The notes below the pieces were generated by a model. It did no database searches. It saw only the letters and a program-made list of their open reading frames with translations, and was not told where the DNA came from. A DNA stretch of 64,000 nt from Hymenobacter metallicola. GTDB taxonomy: Bacteria; Bacteroidota; Bacteroidia; Cytophagales; Hymenobacteraceae. The number at the start of each line of letters is the position of its first letter. Position 1 is the first letter of the stretch. The position numbers were made by a program, and so were the translations under genes. Location: positions 1,426,001 to 1,490,000 of the forward strand of contig NZ_SRMB01000001.1 of assembly GCF_004745645.1 (NCBI RefSeq). Direction: 5' to 3'. This document shows positions 1 to 10,122 of this stretch, one piece after another.

Positions 1-843
<843 letters not shown>

Positions 844-874
844 GCCGAGCCAGTCTTACCCGATTGGTTGCACG

Positions 875-915
875 AAAAAGCCCCGCCGGACACCTAGTCC
901 GGCGGGGCTTTCTTC
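875..915. terminator. Bidirectional intrinsic terminator
   Basis: A 13-bp perfect stem (AGCCCCGCCGGAC at 879-891 with its complement at 897-909) has a 5-base loop and is flanked by an A-run on the left and T-rich bases on the right. It lies between the convergent GH97 gene and the epimerase gene and can serve both. Confidence 0.9.
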
Positions 916-922
916 TTTGGCT

Positions 923-1903
923 TTATACGCCGGCCGGTGCTACCTGCCCTACCGGCAGCCAGGCCACAAACTGGCGCAGCCCTTCCGCCAGGCTGGTGCG
1001 GGGCCGGTAGCCGAGCAGGGCCTGGGCCTTGCTGATGTCGGCAAACGTGGTATCGACGTCGCCGGCCTGCAGGGGCTGAAAGGAGAGTTCAGGCACGACA
1101 CCGACGACCTGCCCTACGGCCTCAATCAGCTTTAGCAGCGGCACGGGCCGGTTATTGCCCAGGTTTACGGTTTCGAACACGCCGGTGTGGGTCAATAAGT
1201 AGTGCACCCCGCGCGCAATTCCATCGACCGTGTCGGCCACAAAGGTGTAGTCGCGCGAGGTGCTGCCGTTGCCGAATACCGGAATGGGCTGCCCGGCCCG
1301 GAGCAGGCGCACAAACTTGTGAATGGCCAGATCGGGACGCTGCCGGGGGCCATACACCGTGAAAAAGCGCGCATTTAGGGCATCAACCTGGTAGAGGTGG
1401 TGGTAGGTATGCACCAGCTCCTCCCCGGCCAGCTTGCTGGCAGCGTAGGGCGAAATGCAGGTGGCCAGCGTGTTCAGATCCTCCCGGAAGGGCTTTTCCG
1501 TAGCGTTGCCGTACACCGACGAAGACGAGGCAAAAAACAGCTTACGGACGCCGTGCTGCCGCATCCACTCCAGCAAATGCATGGTGCCCATCACGTTGCT
1601 TTCCAGGTAGGCGGCCGGTTCCAGCACCGAGGGGCCCACCCCGGCTTTGGCGGCCAGGTGCACCACTATATCGGCGGCTACGGGTGGCAGGGCCGCCGGG
1701 CCGTCACGCAGATCGGCTTCGTAAAACGAGAAATGCGGATGCTCGGCAAAGCCCGCCAGATTCGCTTCCTTCACTTCCCGGGCGTAGAACGGGTCGAAGT
1801 TGTCGAGGCCGACCACGTGGTAGCCATCGTGCAACAGCCGCTCGCACAGGTGGGAGCCGATAAAACCGGCGCAGCCGGTGACGAGAACAGTAGAAGGTCG
1901 CAA
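923..1903 (-). CDS. NAD-dependent epimerase/dehydratase (UDP-glucuronate 4-epimerase-like)
   Basis: This 326-residue short-chain dehydrogenase of the extended class begins almost directly with the NAD-binding glycine motif TGCAGFIGSHL. The active site is visible as SSSSVYG followed by YAASK (Tyr and Lys of the YxxxK pair), and RFFTVYGPRQRPD is typical of UDP-glucuronate/UDP-glucose 4-epimerases. It should interconvert a nucleotide sugar in the cytoplasm for surface polysaccharide. The start is TTG at 1903, because no ATG or GTG precedes the Rossmann motif in a suitable place; a possible -7 element TATTTTG lies on the minus strand at 1951-1957. The neighbours are glycosyltransferases on the opposite strand. 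The exact substrate cannot be read from the sequence. Confidence 0.88.
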   Translation of the reverse strand: MRPSTVLVTGCAGFIGSHLCERLLHDGYHVVGLDNFDPFYAREVKEANLAGFAEHPHFSFYEADLRDGPAALPPVAADIVVHLAAKAGVGPSVLEPAAYLESNVMGTMHLLEWMRQHGVRKLFFASSSSVYGNATEKPFREDLNTLATCISPYAASKLAGEELVHTYHHLYQVDALNARFFTVYGPRQRPDLAIHKFVRLLRAGQPIPVFGNGSTSRDYTFVADTVDGIARGVHYLLTHTGVFETVNLGNNRPVPLLKLIEAVGQVVGVVPELSFQPLQAGDVDTTFADISKAQALLGYRPRTSLAEGLRQFVAWLPVGQVAPAGV

Positions 1904-2146
1904 GGCTGGTAGGATAGATGGAAACTAACGGACAGAAGCAGAAACATCGGCAAAATATCGATTCAGTTCTATTCTAGCCGACTACCTTACGTCATCGAAG
2001 GAGCAGCCCCGGCCAGCCAGGCTGTGCCACGAACTGGGAAACGCCGTGTTTGGGTGCCTCCGTTAAGCAACCTCTCAGCCGTAGTATAGTTTAGTAGCAT
2101 GGGCTGCTTCTAGGCTCGGCGCGTATCTTTTTACTTACCAGTACTT

Positions 2147-2896
2147 ATGATAAACCCCGCTTACCTCTCGACCCAGAGCCTGACGGTGCTGGTGCCGGTA
2201 TACAACGAGGAAGAAAGCCTGCCGCAGTTTGTGGCCGAGATGAATAAGTTTCTGGCCCAGACGCCCGTGCCCACGACGGTCCTGTTCGTGAATGACGGCA
2301 GCACGGATAACTCCTTGGCGTTGATGCGCCAGATCTGCGCCCAGGACCTGCACTACGCCTACCTGTCCTTGGCCCGCAACCGGGGCCTGAGCACGGCCCT
2401 GAAAGCCGGCATCGACCATTGCCAGACCACCCTGGTGGGCTACATCGATGCCGATATTCAAACTAGTCCGCTGGATTTTCTCCAGCTGCTGCCCTTTTTT
2501 CCCGCCTACGACATGGTTACCGGCATCCGGGCCAAGCGTCAGGATACGCTGGTTAAAAAACTTTCCTCCAAGCTGGCCAACGCCGTGCGCCGCCGCCTGA
2601 TTAATGACGGCATTCAGGATACGGGCTGCCCCCTGAAGATTCTCAAGATGGAGTATGCCCGCCGTCTGCCCCTGTTTCACGGCATGCACCGCTTCCTGGG
2701 CGCCCTGGTGCAACTGCAGGGCGGCACCGTGCAGCAACTGCCCGTGCCCCACTATCCGCGCTACGCCGGCACGGCGAAATACACCCTCCTGAATCGGGCC
2801 TGGAAGCCCCTGGTCGATACCTTCGGCTTCCGCTGGATTCGCAGCCGCTGGAAAAACTACGAAATAGCCGAACATCAGGCGGCCCGTTCGGCTTAA
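2147..2896 (+). CDS. Family 2 glycosyltransferase, dolichyl-phosphate-sugar synthase type
   Basis: The 249-residue protein has a GT-A fold of the DPM1/GtrB/ArnC type: LVPVYNEEESLP at the N-terminus, VNDGSTDNS, then the metal-binding DADIQ and the downstream ETG-like region IQDTGCPLKI. Such enzymes charge undecaprenyl phosphate with a hexose at the cytoplasmic face of the inner membrane. The two C-terminal membrane helices of GtrB-type enzymes are absent; the protein ends soon after the catalytic domain. It lies 79 bp ahead of a GT39 transferase that would use a lipid-linked sugar, so the two probably form one pathway (inference). Confidence 0.9.
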   Translation: MINPAYLSTQSLTVLVPVYNEEESLPQFVAEMNKFLAQTPVPTTVLFVNDGSTDNSLALMRQICAQDLHYAYLSLARNRGLSTALKAGIDHCQTTLVGYIDADIQTSPLDFLQLLPFFPAYDMVTGIRAKRQDTLVKKLSSKLANAVRRRLINDGIQDTGCPLKILKMEYARRLPLFHGMHRFLGALVQLQGGTVQQLPVPHYPRYAGTAKYTLLNRAWKPLVDTFGFRWIRSRWKNYEIAEHQAARSA

Positions 2897-2975
2897 AACA
2901 GCACCCAGCGTACTCGTTACCCGATTGTAAGGTTGGTCGGGGAAAGGGACTTTTCAGCTTGTTTACCGCTTCTTG

Positions 2976-4700
2976 ATGGCAGCTACGGCCTCCGCTTCTT
3001 TGTTCTCCCAAACCTGGCTCCGCTGGCTGGCTGTACTGGCGGTGAGCGGGGCCAACTTTTTTGCTCATCTGGGGGCGCTGGAGGTGGGCTTGATGGAAGC
3101 CCGCAACTTCGTAGCGGCGCGCGAAATGGCCAGTGGCGGGTCCTGGCTGCTCCCCACCATGAACGGCCAACTCCGCCTAGCCAAGCCGCCCTTACCAACT
3201 TGGGCCGTGGCGGCGGTGCTGCAACTCAGCGGGGGCACCACCAACCCGGCGCTATTGCGCTTACCGGCAGCTAGCATGGCCCTGCTGCTGGTACTTTTCT
3301 TTTGGGGGCTCACTAAAGAGCTAACCCGCGCCGCGCCCAGCGAAGAGCTGGCCCCAGGCCGGACGGCCTGGTTAGCCGCCTTGGTCTTGAGCAGCAGTCT
3401 GCTCGTTATTACGGTGGGGCGCGAAGGACACTGGGATATTTTCTCCAACAGTCTTGCCGTGGGCAGCCTCTGGCTGCTGGCCCGGGGCTGGAACCGGCCT
3501 TCCCCACACTATCCTTCTTTCGTGGGAGCTGGGCTACTGCTGGGCGGCACCATTCTCAGCAAAGGCCCGGTGAGTTTGTATACCGTAGTGCTGCCGTTTG
3601 TTGGGGCCTATGCACTGAGTGGCCAGCCCACAAACCGCCGCAACCTGCGAAGGCACTGGCACGGGACTTTGGCAGCCCTGCTCGTAGCCGCGGTAGCCGG
3701 CGGGGCGTGGCCCGTGTACGTGTGGCGGCACGTACCGGCCGCGGCCGGGGCCGTAGCCCGCCTCGAAGCCGCTTCCTGGGGCGAGCGGCACGTGGAGCCC
3801 TTCTGGTACTACTTCAACTTCGCCGTATTCACCGGCGTGTGGGCCCTGGTAGCCCTGGCCGCGCTGCTAGTGCCTTATGCTCGGCAGCGCGCGGCGCGCT
3901 TTGTGCCCTACACGTTCTCCCTTATCTGGCTTCTGGCCACGCTGGTGCTGCTGAGCCTGGTTCCGGAGAAAAAGGAGCGGTACATGCTGCCGCTGCTGCC
4001 GCCCCTGGTCGTGCTGCTCACGGGCCTGCTACGCTACTGGGAGCAAATCTACGCCGCCCGCCCGGTAGCCGCCGGCCCCGATTTTTGGCTACTGCGAGGC
4101 TGGGCGGGGCTGTTGCTGCTGGCCTGCCTGGCCACGCCTATCTGGGTGGCCGTAGCGGGCCTGCCGGGCTTTAGTCCTATGTCGGCCGCGTTTGTGGGTA
4201 TTATCCTGGTCTTTGGGGTGCTGGCCGCCGGCCTGGCCCGCGGGGGCTGGCCTCAGCCGCAACCCACGCCACTTATCAGCATTTCCATCCTTAGTATGAG
4301 CGCCCTTATGCTGTTGCTGCTGCCAGCGTATTCGGTTTCCAAGCAGCGCCGCATTGATGCCAGCCTCCGACGCCTGGCCCAGCTGCGTACTACCCCGAGC
4401 TGGCAACACCTGCCCTGGCGAGCCCTCGATGAAATGCACATAGAGCAGGTGTGGGCAGCTGGCCGGGCCGTGCCCACCTGGGCTTCACCCACCGACAGCG
4501 TGCCCGTGCACCCAACCCTCGTATTTGCCGCCACTCCCCTGCCTCGGCGCCTACCCGCTGCCTGGCAAGGCCGGGTGCAGGTAGCCGCTACCGACAGTTT
4601 TTACCTGGGCCACCGGCGTGAGGACGGGCAGTTTTATACGGCCTTGTTAGTACCAGTGCTGGCCGGTTCCCGGACGGCCTTAAACCAAGTTGCCAAATAG
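2976..4700 (+). CDS. GT39/ArnT-like membrane glycosyltransferase
   Basis: This 574-residue integral membrane protein has about ten to twelve hydrophobic segments. The first periplasmic loop carries an acidic residue in LMEARNF followed by AKPPLPTWA, as in the PMT/ArnT family, which transfers a sugar from a polyprenyl-phosphate donor to an acceptor on the periplasmic side. A charged loop LVPEKKERYMLPLLPP also matches the family. ATG at 2976 was chosen over the TTG directly before it. The preceding GT2 gene probably makes the donor. The acceptor (lipid A, protein or glycan) is not evident. Confidence 0.87.
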   Translation: MAATASASLFSQTWLRWLAVLAVSGANFFAHLGALEVGLMEARNFVAAREMASGGSWLLPTMNGQLRLAKPPLPTWAVAAVLQLSGGTTNPALLRLPAASMALLLVLFFWGLTKELTRAAPSEELAPGRTAWLAALVLSSSLLVITVGREGHWDIFSNSLAVGSLWLLARGWNRPSPHYPSFVGAGLLLGGTILSKGPVSLYTVVLPFVGAYALSGQPTNRRNLRRHWHGTLAALLVAAVAGGAWPVYVWRHVPAAAGAVARLEAASWGERHVEPFWYYFNFAVFTGVWALVALAALLVPYARQRAARFVPYTFSLIWLLATLVLLSLVPEKKERYMLPLLPPLVVLLTGLLRYWEQIYAARPVAAGPDFWLLRGWAGLLLLACLATPIWVAVAGLPGFSPMSAAFVGIILVFGVLAAGLARGGWPQPQPTPLISISILSMSALMLLLLPAYSVSKQRRIDASLRRLAQLRTTPSWQHLPWRALDEMHIEQVWAAGRAVPTWASPTDSVPVHPTLVFAATPLPRRLPAAWQGRVQVAATDSFYLGHRREDGQFYTALLVPVLAGSRTALNQVAK

Positions 4701-4847
4701 GCTACTCAAGGCCCGTGGCCCAAGCAGAAAAGTAACGCAAGCTCCCGGCTGGTCTGCGCTGCTGTTCCTGCCACTGATGCTGGTTGTTGGGAAAGGAAAC
4801 TATTTTAGTCGCCTCACAAGACCTATTCTTTCCGACTCGTCCCGCTC

Positions 4848-5384
4848 ATGCCGTTTACGATTCAACCAACCCTGGAAAACCAGCACGTCTTGCTTTTGCC
4901 GCTACAAGCGGATGATTTTGCCGCCTTGTACGCCGCCGCCGCCGACCCCAACATCTGGGAGCAGCACCCCAACCAGGACCGGTGGAGACCAGAGGTATTT
5001 CGAACATTTTTTGAAGGCGCCCTGCAAAGCCAGGGGGCCTTCAAAATTATCGACAAAGCTACCAACGAGGTGGCCGGCAGCACCCGCTTCTATGGTTACG
5101 ACGAGCAGGCCGACAGTATTCTGATCGGCTACACGTTTTACGCCACCCGGTACTGGGGCAAGGGCCTGAATCAGATGGTAAAGGCTTTGATGCTGGATTA
5201 CATCTTCGCCCACGTCTCGCAGGTATACTTTCACATTGGGGCAGGCAATGTCCGTTCGCAGATTGCCATTGGCCGACTGGGCGCGGAAAAAATTGCCGAA
5301 GAGGAGGTAGCGTATTTTGGCGAAGCCCCCAAGCTGAACTTTGTCTATAGAATACGCGCGGAACAGTGGCGCCAGCGGCCCTGA
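4848..5384 (+). CDS. GNAT family N-acetyltransferase (RimJ/RimL-like)
   Basis: The 178-residue protein aligns along its length with RimJ/RimL-type acetyltransferases: an N-terminal LLLPLQADDF strand-helix, a central GSTRFYGYD strand, the acetyl-CoA binding turn TRYWGKGLNQMVKALML (Q/RxxGxG-like), and the late NVRSQIAIGRLGAEK segment. It should transfer acetyl from acetyl-CoA to an amine in the cytoplasm. The target is unknown. It stands alone, 147 bp after the GT39 gene, and is followed by a long gene-poor stretch. Confidence 0.87.
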   Translation: MPFTIQPTLENQHVLLLPLQADDFAALYAAAADPNIWEQHPNQDRWRPEVFRTFFEGALQSQGAFKIIDKATNEVAGSTRFYGYDEQADSILIGYTFYATRYWGKGLNQMVKALMLDYIFAHVSQVYFHIGAGNVRSQIAIGRLGAEKIAEEEVAYFGEAPKLNFVYRIRAEQWRQRP

Positions 5385-6026
5385 CTGACCTTTAGGCCAA
5401 TCCGGCCAGATGGTTCGTAACCTGCTGCCCGGTGCTGCGGACTCCTAGCCCTGGAGCGAGACGACCTGAGCCTATCCTCCTACCAACGCTGGGGCAGTAC
5501 ACAAGGGCCCTATATCTTGGTAAGAAAGCATAAAAAAAGGACGCCGATACGACGTCCCCTTTTCCACAACCAAAACACCTAAAAAACTATTCTTTCAAAT
5601 TTTCTTTTTACAAGTTCTGTGCCAAAAAGTGTTTTCACTGGGCCAAAGAGGGTTCTGTTCATAACTTATTTTTGACAAAGCGTAACCTTTTATGCTTTTC
5701 CACCAACCATTTGGACTTCAAGGCACAAGCTCGACAGAGCCGCTCCGCTTTATTATGGCCGTTGCTCCTACCGAAAGGAGCGGCAACATTCTTACCAATT
5801 TTGCTTTGGACGCACCCAATGGCTTGTAAGCAGGCTCCCAGTACTGAGAAACTTTTATCCTCTTACTCGATGGCTCAGATGAAATAGTTGCCGGCAAAAG
5901 CAGTGCCTCAGATACCCGACGGCTTTTTGGCCTAGTTTTTTTCAGCTAGCCTCCTGGTTCCAGGCATTTGGGGGAGCCCGGGGCTTGACGTACCTTGCGG
6001 GCTTTTCCCTCCTACTTTTCTGTCTT
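5385..6026. other. Gene-poor, AT-richer interval
   Basis: No convincing gene is seen in these 640 bases. The stretch from about 5530 to 5900 is clearly richer in A+T than its neighbours. It holds a terminator-like hairpin (5531-5564) and a second hairpin formed by GTTGCTCCT and AGGAGCGGCAAC near 5760-5790. A 71-codon frame starting with TTG at 5672 has no recognisable features and is not called. The promoter of the guanine deaminase gene should lie at the right end; TACCTTGC near 5989 is close to the -7 consensus. Confidence 0.5.
5531..5564 (+). terminator. Probable intrinsic terminator
   Basis: An A-run followed by AAAAGGACG, a short loop, and CGTCC then CCTTTT forms an A/T-flanked hairpin about 150 bp after the acetyltransferase stop. 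Confidence 0.55.
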
Positions 6027-6503
6027 ATGGAAGCTCCCCGCGACGAATTCATGCGCGAAGCCATTCGCCTCTCCATCGAAAAAATGCAAGCCGGCCACGG
6101 TGGTCCGTTTGGTGCCGTTGTGGTAAAAGATGGCCGCATTATCGCTCATGGCTTCAACCAGGTTACCAGCACCAACGACCCGACCTGCCACGCGGAAGTG
6201 GACGCCATTCGCAAGGCCTGCCGCGAGCTGGGCACCTTCCAGCTCGACGACTGTGACCTGTATACCAGCTGCGAGCCCTGCCCCATGTGCCTGGGAGCTA
6301 TTTACTGGGCCCGGCCGCGCCGCGTGTTTTATGGCAACACCAAGCAGGATGCCGCCGCCATTGGCTTCGACGACCAGTTTATCTACGACGAAATCGAGAA
6401 ACCTCTGAACGACCGTCAGATTCCCATGACCCAGCTGCTGCGCGACGAGGCGCTGGCTGGCTTCCGGGCCTGGGAAAGCAAAGAGGGCAAAACTGAGTAT
6501 TAA
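6027..6503 (+). CDS. guaD: Guanine deaminase (cytidine-deaminase superfamily)
   Basis: The 158-residue protein carries the zinc site of the CDA superfamily: CHAEVDAIRKAC (His and the proton-shuttling Glu) and CEPCPMCLGAIYW (two Cys ligands). The whole pattern, including GGPFGAVVVKDG, TSTNDPT, FQLDDCDLYTSCEPCP and IGFDDQFIYDEI, matches the Bacillus GuaD type rather than TadA, as does the length. It should deaminate guanine to xanthine in the cytoplasm for purine salvage. ATG at 6027 was chosen because the protein then begins like GuaD; an upstream in-frame extension is hydrophobic and unlikely. It is a single gene ending at a terminator. Confidence 0.86.
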   Translation: MEAPRDEFMREAIRLSIEKMQAGHGGPFGAVVVKDGRIIAHGFNQVTSTNDPTCHAEVDAIRKACRELGTFQLDDCDLYTSCEPCPMCLGAIYWARPRRVFYGNTKQDAAAIGFDDQFIYDEIEKPLNDRQIPMTQLLRDEALAGFRAWESKEGKTEY

Positions 6504-6540
6504 AATCTGTCGGCCCGCTTTTCCCCACATGCTTGATTCT

Positions 6541-6570
6541 GCAAAGGGCCTCCTTGGGGGCCTTTTGCTA
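6541..6570 (+). terminator. Intrinsic terminator after guaD
   Basis: GCAAAGGGCC and GGCCTTTTGC form a hairpin with a short loop and a T-run in the right arm, 38 bp after the guaD stop. Confidence 0.75.
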
Positions 6571-6581
6571 TATTCAGGCCT

Positions 6582-6884
6582 ATGAAATACCCTATTCAAC
6601 TAGTGGCACTCGGTTTTCTGGTTGCCGCCTGCGGCACGACTCCCGAAGAGCAAGCAGCCATTGGAGCCGTCGAGAAATATGTGCAGCAGCAGGTGGGCGG
6701 CACCATCACTCCTATTCACTCTGAAGCGCATAGTGGCCATCAGGACGATGCGCAGGGCCGCAGCCGCAGCGGCTACACGGTGGAATACACCTTTGAAATG
6801 GAGCCGACACCGGGCCGCAAGGAGGAGGTGACAGCCGTATACTTTGCCGACTCGGCGGGCAATGTAATGCCTTCCACCAAATAG
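6582..6884 (+). CDS. Small putative lipoprotein
   Basis: The protein has 100 residues. Its N-terminus is a lipoprotein signal: basic start, hydrophobic run, and VAAC lipobox with Cys at about residue 17. The mature part is short, hydrophilic and begins with a helix-prone EEQAAIGAVEKYVQQQ. It ends with a beta-rich TVEYTFEMEPTPGRKEEVTAVYFAD strand pair, resembling small PepSY- or NTF2-like envelope proteins without a clear match. It should be anchored in a membrane of the envelope. The function is unknown. TATATTCA upstream resembles a -7 element. Confidence 0.7.
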   Translation: MKYPIQLVALGFLVAACGTTPEEQAAIGAVEKYVQQQVGGTITPIHSEAHSGHQDDAQGRSRSGYTVEYTFEMEPTPGRKEEVTAVYFADSAGNVMPSTK

Positions 6885-7013
6885 CCGGTTCTGCTCTATT
6901 CCGTTTCGGTTGGCAGTCAGCTAAATCAAGGCTAAGCATAGTATCAGATATATCCTATTTTTTACCTTAACAATACGAAACTATTCGCTGCGTCAAAGTC
7001 TTATCAAACCAGT

Positions 7014-7026
7014 AATTCAAGGCCCA
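7014..7026 (+). repeat. 13-bp direct repeat, left copy (right copy at 10054-10066)
   Basis: AATTCAAGGCCCA occurs here, 44 bp before the start of the heparinase-like gene, and again at 10054-10066, 12 bp after its stop. The pair brackets exactly one gene. Confidence 0.6.
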
Positions 7027-7069
7027 TGCAGGGCATACTGATTGGGATAACTATAATTTGACGTAGCTC

Positions 7070-10042
7070 TTGAAACGATTAACTTCTACCTTATTTCTCT
7101 TATTTTTTCTACTTCAGCCGCTACTTGCCCAAACAGGTAGCTGGCACCCACCCGGCGCCGACCTTGCGTATCCGCGCACGTTGCTGAAAACGGCCGCCAT
7201 TCCGCAGGTGCAGGCCGCACTAGCCCGCCCCGAAGCCCAGCACCTGTACGCGGGGGTGTACCAAAGCGCACTGGCTTCGCCTACCGTCGATAATACCTCC
7301 TCGGATGGGCGCCGCAGCCGGGCCACGCTGGCTAAAAATGCGGCCTTTGTGGCCCTGCTCGACCGTAAAGTCAGCCACAATACGCTTGGCAGCTTATCCC
7401 AGCAGGAAAGAGCAGCGCTGGTTGCCAGCTCCAGGAACCTGCTCGAAACCATGAACACCAACGTGGAAGCCTACGCCACGCTGAGCACTACCTCTTCTTA
7501 TAACGAGTGGCAGTGGCGTTCCAAAGAGCTGATTGACTATCTGATAGCCTACGATTTGCTGCGTGGGACCGGCGAAACCGACGAAACGCTGGTACTAGGT
7601 AAACGCAAGCTGCAGGAGTTTGCCGGCAACCTTGATTCGCAGTCGGTAAAGCCGTTCCGGCCCGTGTCGTTTATCAGCCTGGACTTTTACAAACAGGTCA
7701 AGAACAACCACACGCTGATGACGGCCGCGGCCCTGGGTATGGCGGCCGTGGTCCTCAACGACGTGGGCAGCGCCACCCACGCCAGCCGCCGCCCCACGGC
7801 CTGGATCAACCACGGCCTGTTCAATATCGACAACGTGCTCTGGCAGGATGCGCAACGGCAGTCGGACCCGGCGGTGGTGGCGGGGTACGCCGAAGGACCT
7901 TATTACTTTAAATACGCCTTTTTGAACTGCCTGCCCTTTTTCCGGGCCATGGGCAACTTCCTGCCCGATAACACACTGCCCTACTCCTTCGGCAGTACCA
8001 CCCGCGCCATCCGCAACCCCTATTACGACCCGCGCTACGACCAGCTCTACGACTGGGTAACGGCTATTCTGCTACCTGACGGCCGCCTGCCGGCCCTGGA
8101 AGACTCTTACGTGGATATGGGCATGCCGGAATTGGCCCTGGCGGGTAAAAGCAAGTACGTGAAGCCTCTGCACTTGAGCGCCTTATCGAGCAAGCAGCTG
8201 AACTCCCTGACCGCGCAGCTGCGCGACGCCACCGTGGACATGCGCGCGGCGTATCTGGCGGCTAACCTGACGCCCACGCCGCCTACCAACCCCACCCTGA
8301 CGGCCCTGCCCCACAGCGGCAACCTGATTTTCCGCTCCGGCAACGACTCGCTGGCCAGCTACCTGCACGTGTACGGCAAAAGCGGCCTGGCCCAAACCAA
8401 CTCGGGCGGCCACAGCCAGGCTGATGCCAGCAGCTTTCTGCTGCACGCCTACGGCCAGCTACTGGCCCTGGACCCCGGTTACCTCAGCTACGGCCGCCGC
8501 GACTCCCTGGGCAAGGCTCCCAATCATAACCTGATCCTGGTGGATAATGCCGGCCCGGCTATTGGCGCACCCAGCACCCCCAACGATGCCCCAGCCACGA
8601 TTCGCAACACCTTTCAGACCGATAAGCTGGCCTACGGCGAAGTGCAGACCACCTACCAGGGCGCTACCATTACCCGCAAAACCCTCTTTATTCGCAACAG
8701 CTATTACCTGTTGGCCGACTTTGTGCAGGCCGCCGCGGCCCATACCTACACCTGGCAGCTGCACGGCTACGGCCTGGAAAACGGCTCGGCCGCGACGGGT
8801 ACTTTCACCGATAAGCTGGCGGCGGGCGAAGGTATCTGGCAAAAGAACGGAGCGGGCCTGCTGGCGCACGTTACGGCCACCGGCGGCGCTACAAGCTACA
8901 CGAAAGCCACCAACCGCCACGAGCTAACCTACAACCAGTCGGAGAAGCATACCACGCTGCTGGTGCAGAAAAGCGGTGCGGCCCAAACTCAGTTTCTGGC
9001 GGCTCTGGCCCCTTTCACGACTACGCCGCTTACCCTAACGACCATCAGTACCCCCACCACCGCCGCGCTGACGGCCAGCTCCGAGTTCAAGGATGTGGCT
9101 TTTACCCAGGCCGATACGCTGCTGACCAGCAGCAGTAGCCCGCTGCTGCCCCAGCCCGTGCAGGCCGATGGACTAGTCAATTTCTATTCCACGGATGCAG
9201 CGAATGGTTTCGCCCAGCTGTTTCTGGAACAGGGCACGCGGCTGTACTATGGCACAACTCCCGTGCTCCAATCGACCAAGCGGGCCACCATCAGCTGGCA
9301 GCGCACCGGCCCGGCTTATGCCGGCTACGTGAACCGGCCCACCACGCTGACCATCCTGCTAGCCAACGCGCCCACGGCCGTAACGGGCCCCGGCGTCAGC
9401 AGCTCCACCTACGACGCGGCCACCCAGCAACTCCGCATTACCCTGCAGCAGGCCTCCGATTTTCGCGTGACTACCGCCACTGCTCCCGGCAACGTGTTGC
9501 CCGTGGAACTGGCCAGCTTCCGGGCGACCCGCTCGGGCAACGCGGTGCATCTGGCTTGGAAGACAGCTTCGGAACACAATAACCGCGGCTTTGCCGTGGA
9601 GCGCCGGAGCACCGCCGAAAGTGAGTTCCAGGAAATTGGGTTCGTGCCGGGCCGGGGCAATTCGACCACAGCCCAGCAATACCAGTATCGGGATACGCCT
9701 GCGCCCACAGGCCAGGTATACTACCGCCTGAAGCAGGTGGATGCCGACGGCCAATCGGCCTATTCCCCGGTTATGGCGCTGGCAGCGGCTGAACCAGCCG
9801 CTCAGCTCAGCGTTTCGCCCGTACCAGCCCAGGATTTCGTGCAGATTTCGTACACGGGCTCCGCGCAGCCCCTGCAACTTACGCTGCTGGATCAGCAGGG
9901 CCGCGTGGTGCTGCGGCAAGGTTTTCAGCAGCAGGCGCGACTGGCGGTCAGCAACCTGGCGCCCGGCCTCTACTTCCTGCGTGCTACCGATGCCGCCGGC
10001 AACCTGATTGGTACTACTCAGAAGGTGCTGATTGCGCGGTAA
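7070..10042 (+). CDS. Secreted heparinase II/III-like polysaccharide lyase with T9SS type-A sorting domain
   Basis: The 990-residue protein begins with a signal peptide ending LLAQ. An alpha-helical toroid-like region covers roughly residues 60-380. The heparinase II/III-like beta-sandwich follows at about 410-620, with the NSGGHSQADASSFLLHAYGQ and LDPGYLSYGR motifs. After further beta domains comes the Hymenobacter-type linker LPVELASFRATR...VHLAWKTASE, then the type-A C-terminal sorting domain (LSVSPVPAQDFVQI...LAPGLYFLRA). It should be exported by Sec, moved over the outer membrane by T9SS, and degrade an acidic polysaccharide; the substrate is not known. The only suitable start is TTG at 7070. 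A bidirectional terminator follows. Confidence 0.88.
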   Translation: MKRLTSTLFLLFFLLQPLLAQTGSWHPPGADLAYPRTLLKTAAIPQVQAALARPEAQHLYAGVYQSALASPTVDNTSSDGRRSRATLAKNAAFVALLDRKVSHNTLGSLSQQERAALVASSRNLLETMNTNVEAYATLSTTSSYNEWQWRSKELIDYLIAYDLLRGTGETDETLVLGKRKLQEFAGNLDSQSVKPFRPVSFISLDFYKQVKNNHTLMTAAALGMAAVVLNDVGSATHASRRPTAWINHGLFNIDNVLWQDAQRQSDPAVVAGYAEGPYYFKYAFLNCLPFFRAMGNFLPDNTLPYSFGSTTRAIRNPYYDPRYDQLYDWVTAILLPDGRLPALEDSYVDMGMPELALAGKSKYVKPLHLSALSSKQLNSLTAQLRDATVDMRAAYLAANLTPTPPTNPTLTALPHSGNLIFRSGNDSLASYLHVYGKSGLAQTNSGGHSQADASSFLLHAYGQLLALDPGYLSYGRRDSLGKAPNHNLILVDNAGPAIGAPSTPNDAPATIRNTFQTDKLAYGEVQTTYQGATITRKTLFIRNSYYLLADFVQAAAAHTYTWQLHGYGLENGSAATGTFTDKLAAGEGIWQKNGAGLLAHVTATGGATSYTKATNRHELTYNQSEKHTTLLVQKSGAAQTQFLAALAPFTTTPLTLTTISTPTTAALTASSEFKDVAFTQADTLLTSSSSPLLPQPVQADGLVNFYSTDAANGFAQLFLEQGTRLYYGTTPVLQSTKRATISWQRTGPAYAGYVNRPTTLTILLANAPTAVTGPGVSSSTYDAATQQLRITLQQASDFRVTTATAPGNVLPVELASFRATRSGNAVHLAWKTASEHNNRGFAVERRSTAESEFQEIGFVPGRGNSTTAQQYQYRDTPAPTGQVYYRLKQVDADGQSAYSPVMALAAAEPAAQLSVSPVPAQDFVQISYTGSAQPLQLTLLDQQGRVVLRQGFQQQARLAVSNLAPGLYFLRATDAAGNLIGTTQKVLIAR

Positions 10043-10068
10043 CCCATCTGGCAAATTCAAGGCCCAAC

Positions 10069-10106
10069 AAAAAGCCCCGGACCAGTTAGCTGGCCCGGGG
10101 CTTTTA
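10069..10106. terminator. Bidirectional intrinsic terminator
   Basis: AAAAGCCCCGG and CCGGGGCTTTT form the base of a stem with an inner CCAG/CTGG extension. It lies between the convergent heparinase-like gene and ffh and has A- and T-runs for both directions. Confidence 0.9.
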
Positions 10107-10122
10107 TCTGTGCTCAAAAGGC

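Noticed and set aside
5672..5887. 71-codon frame with a TTG start
   Set aside because: No signal, motif or G/C-rich third positions, and it lies in AT-rich sequence with hairpins.
7051..7060. CTATAATTTG as the promoter of the heparinase-like gene
   Set aside because: It does not fit TAnnTTTG exactly, has no -33 partner, and is only 10 bp before the start; too weak to call.
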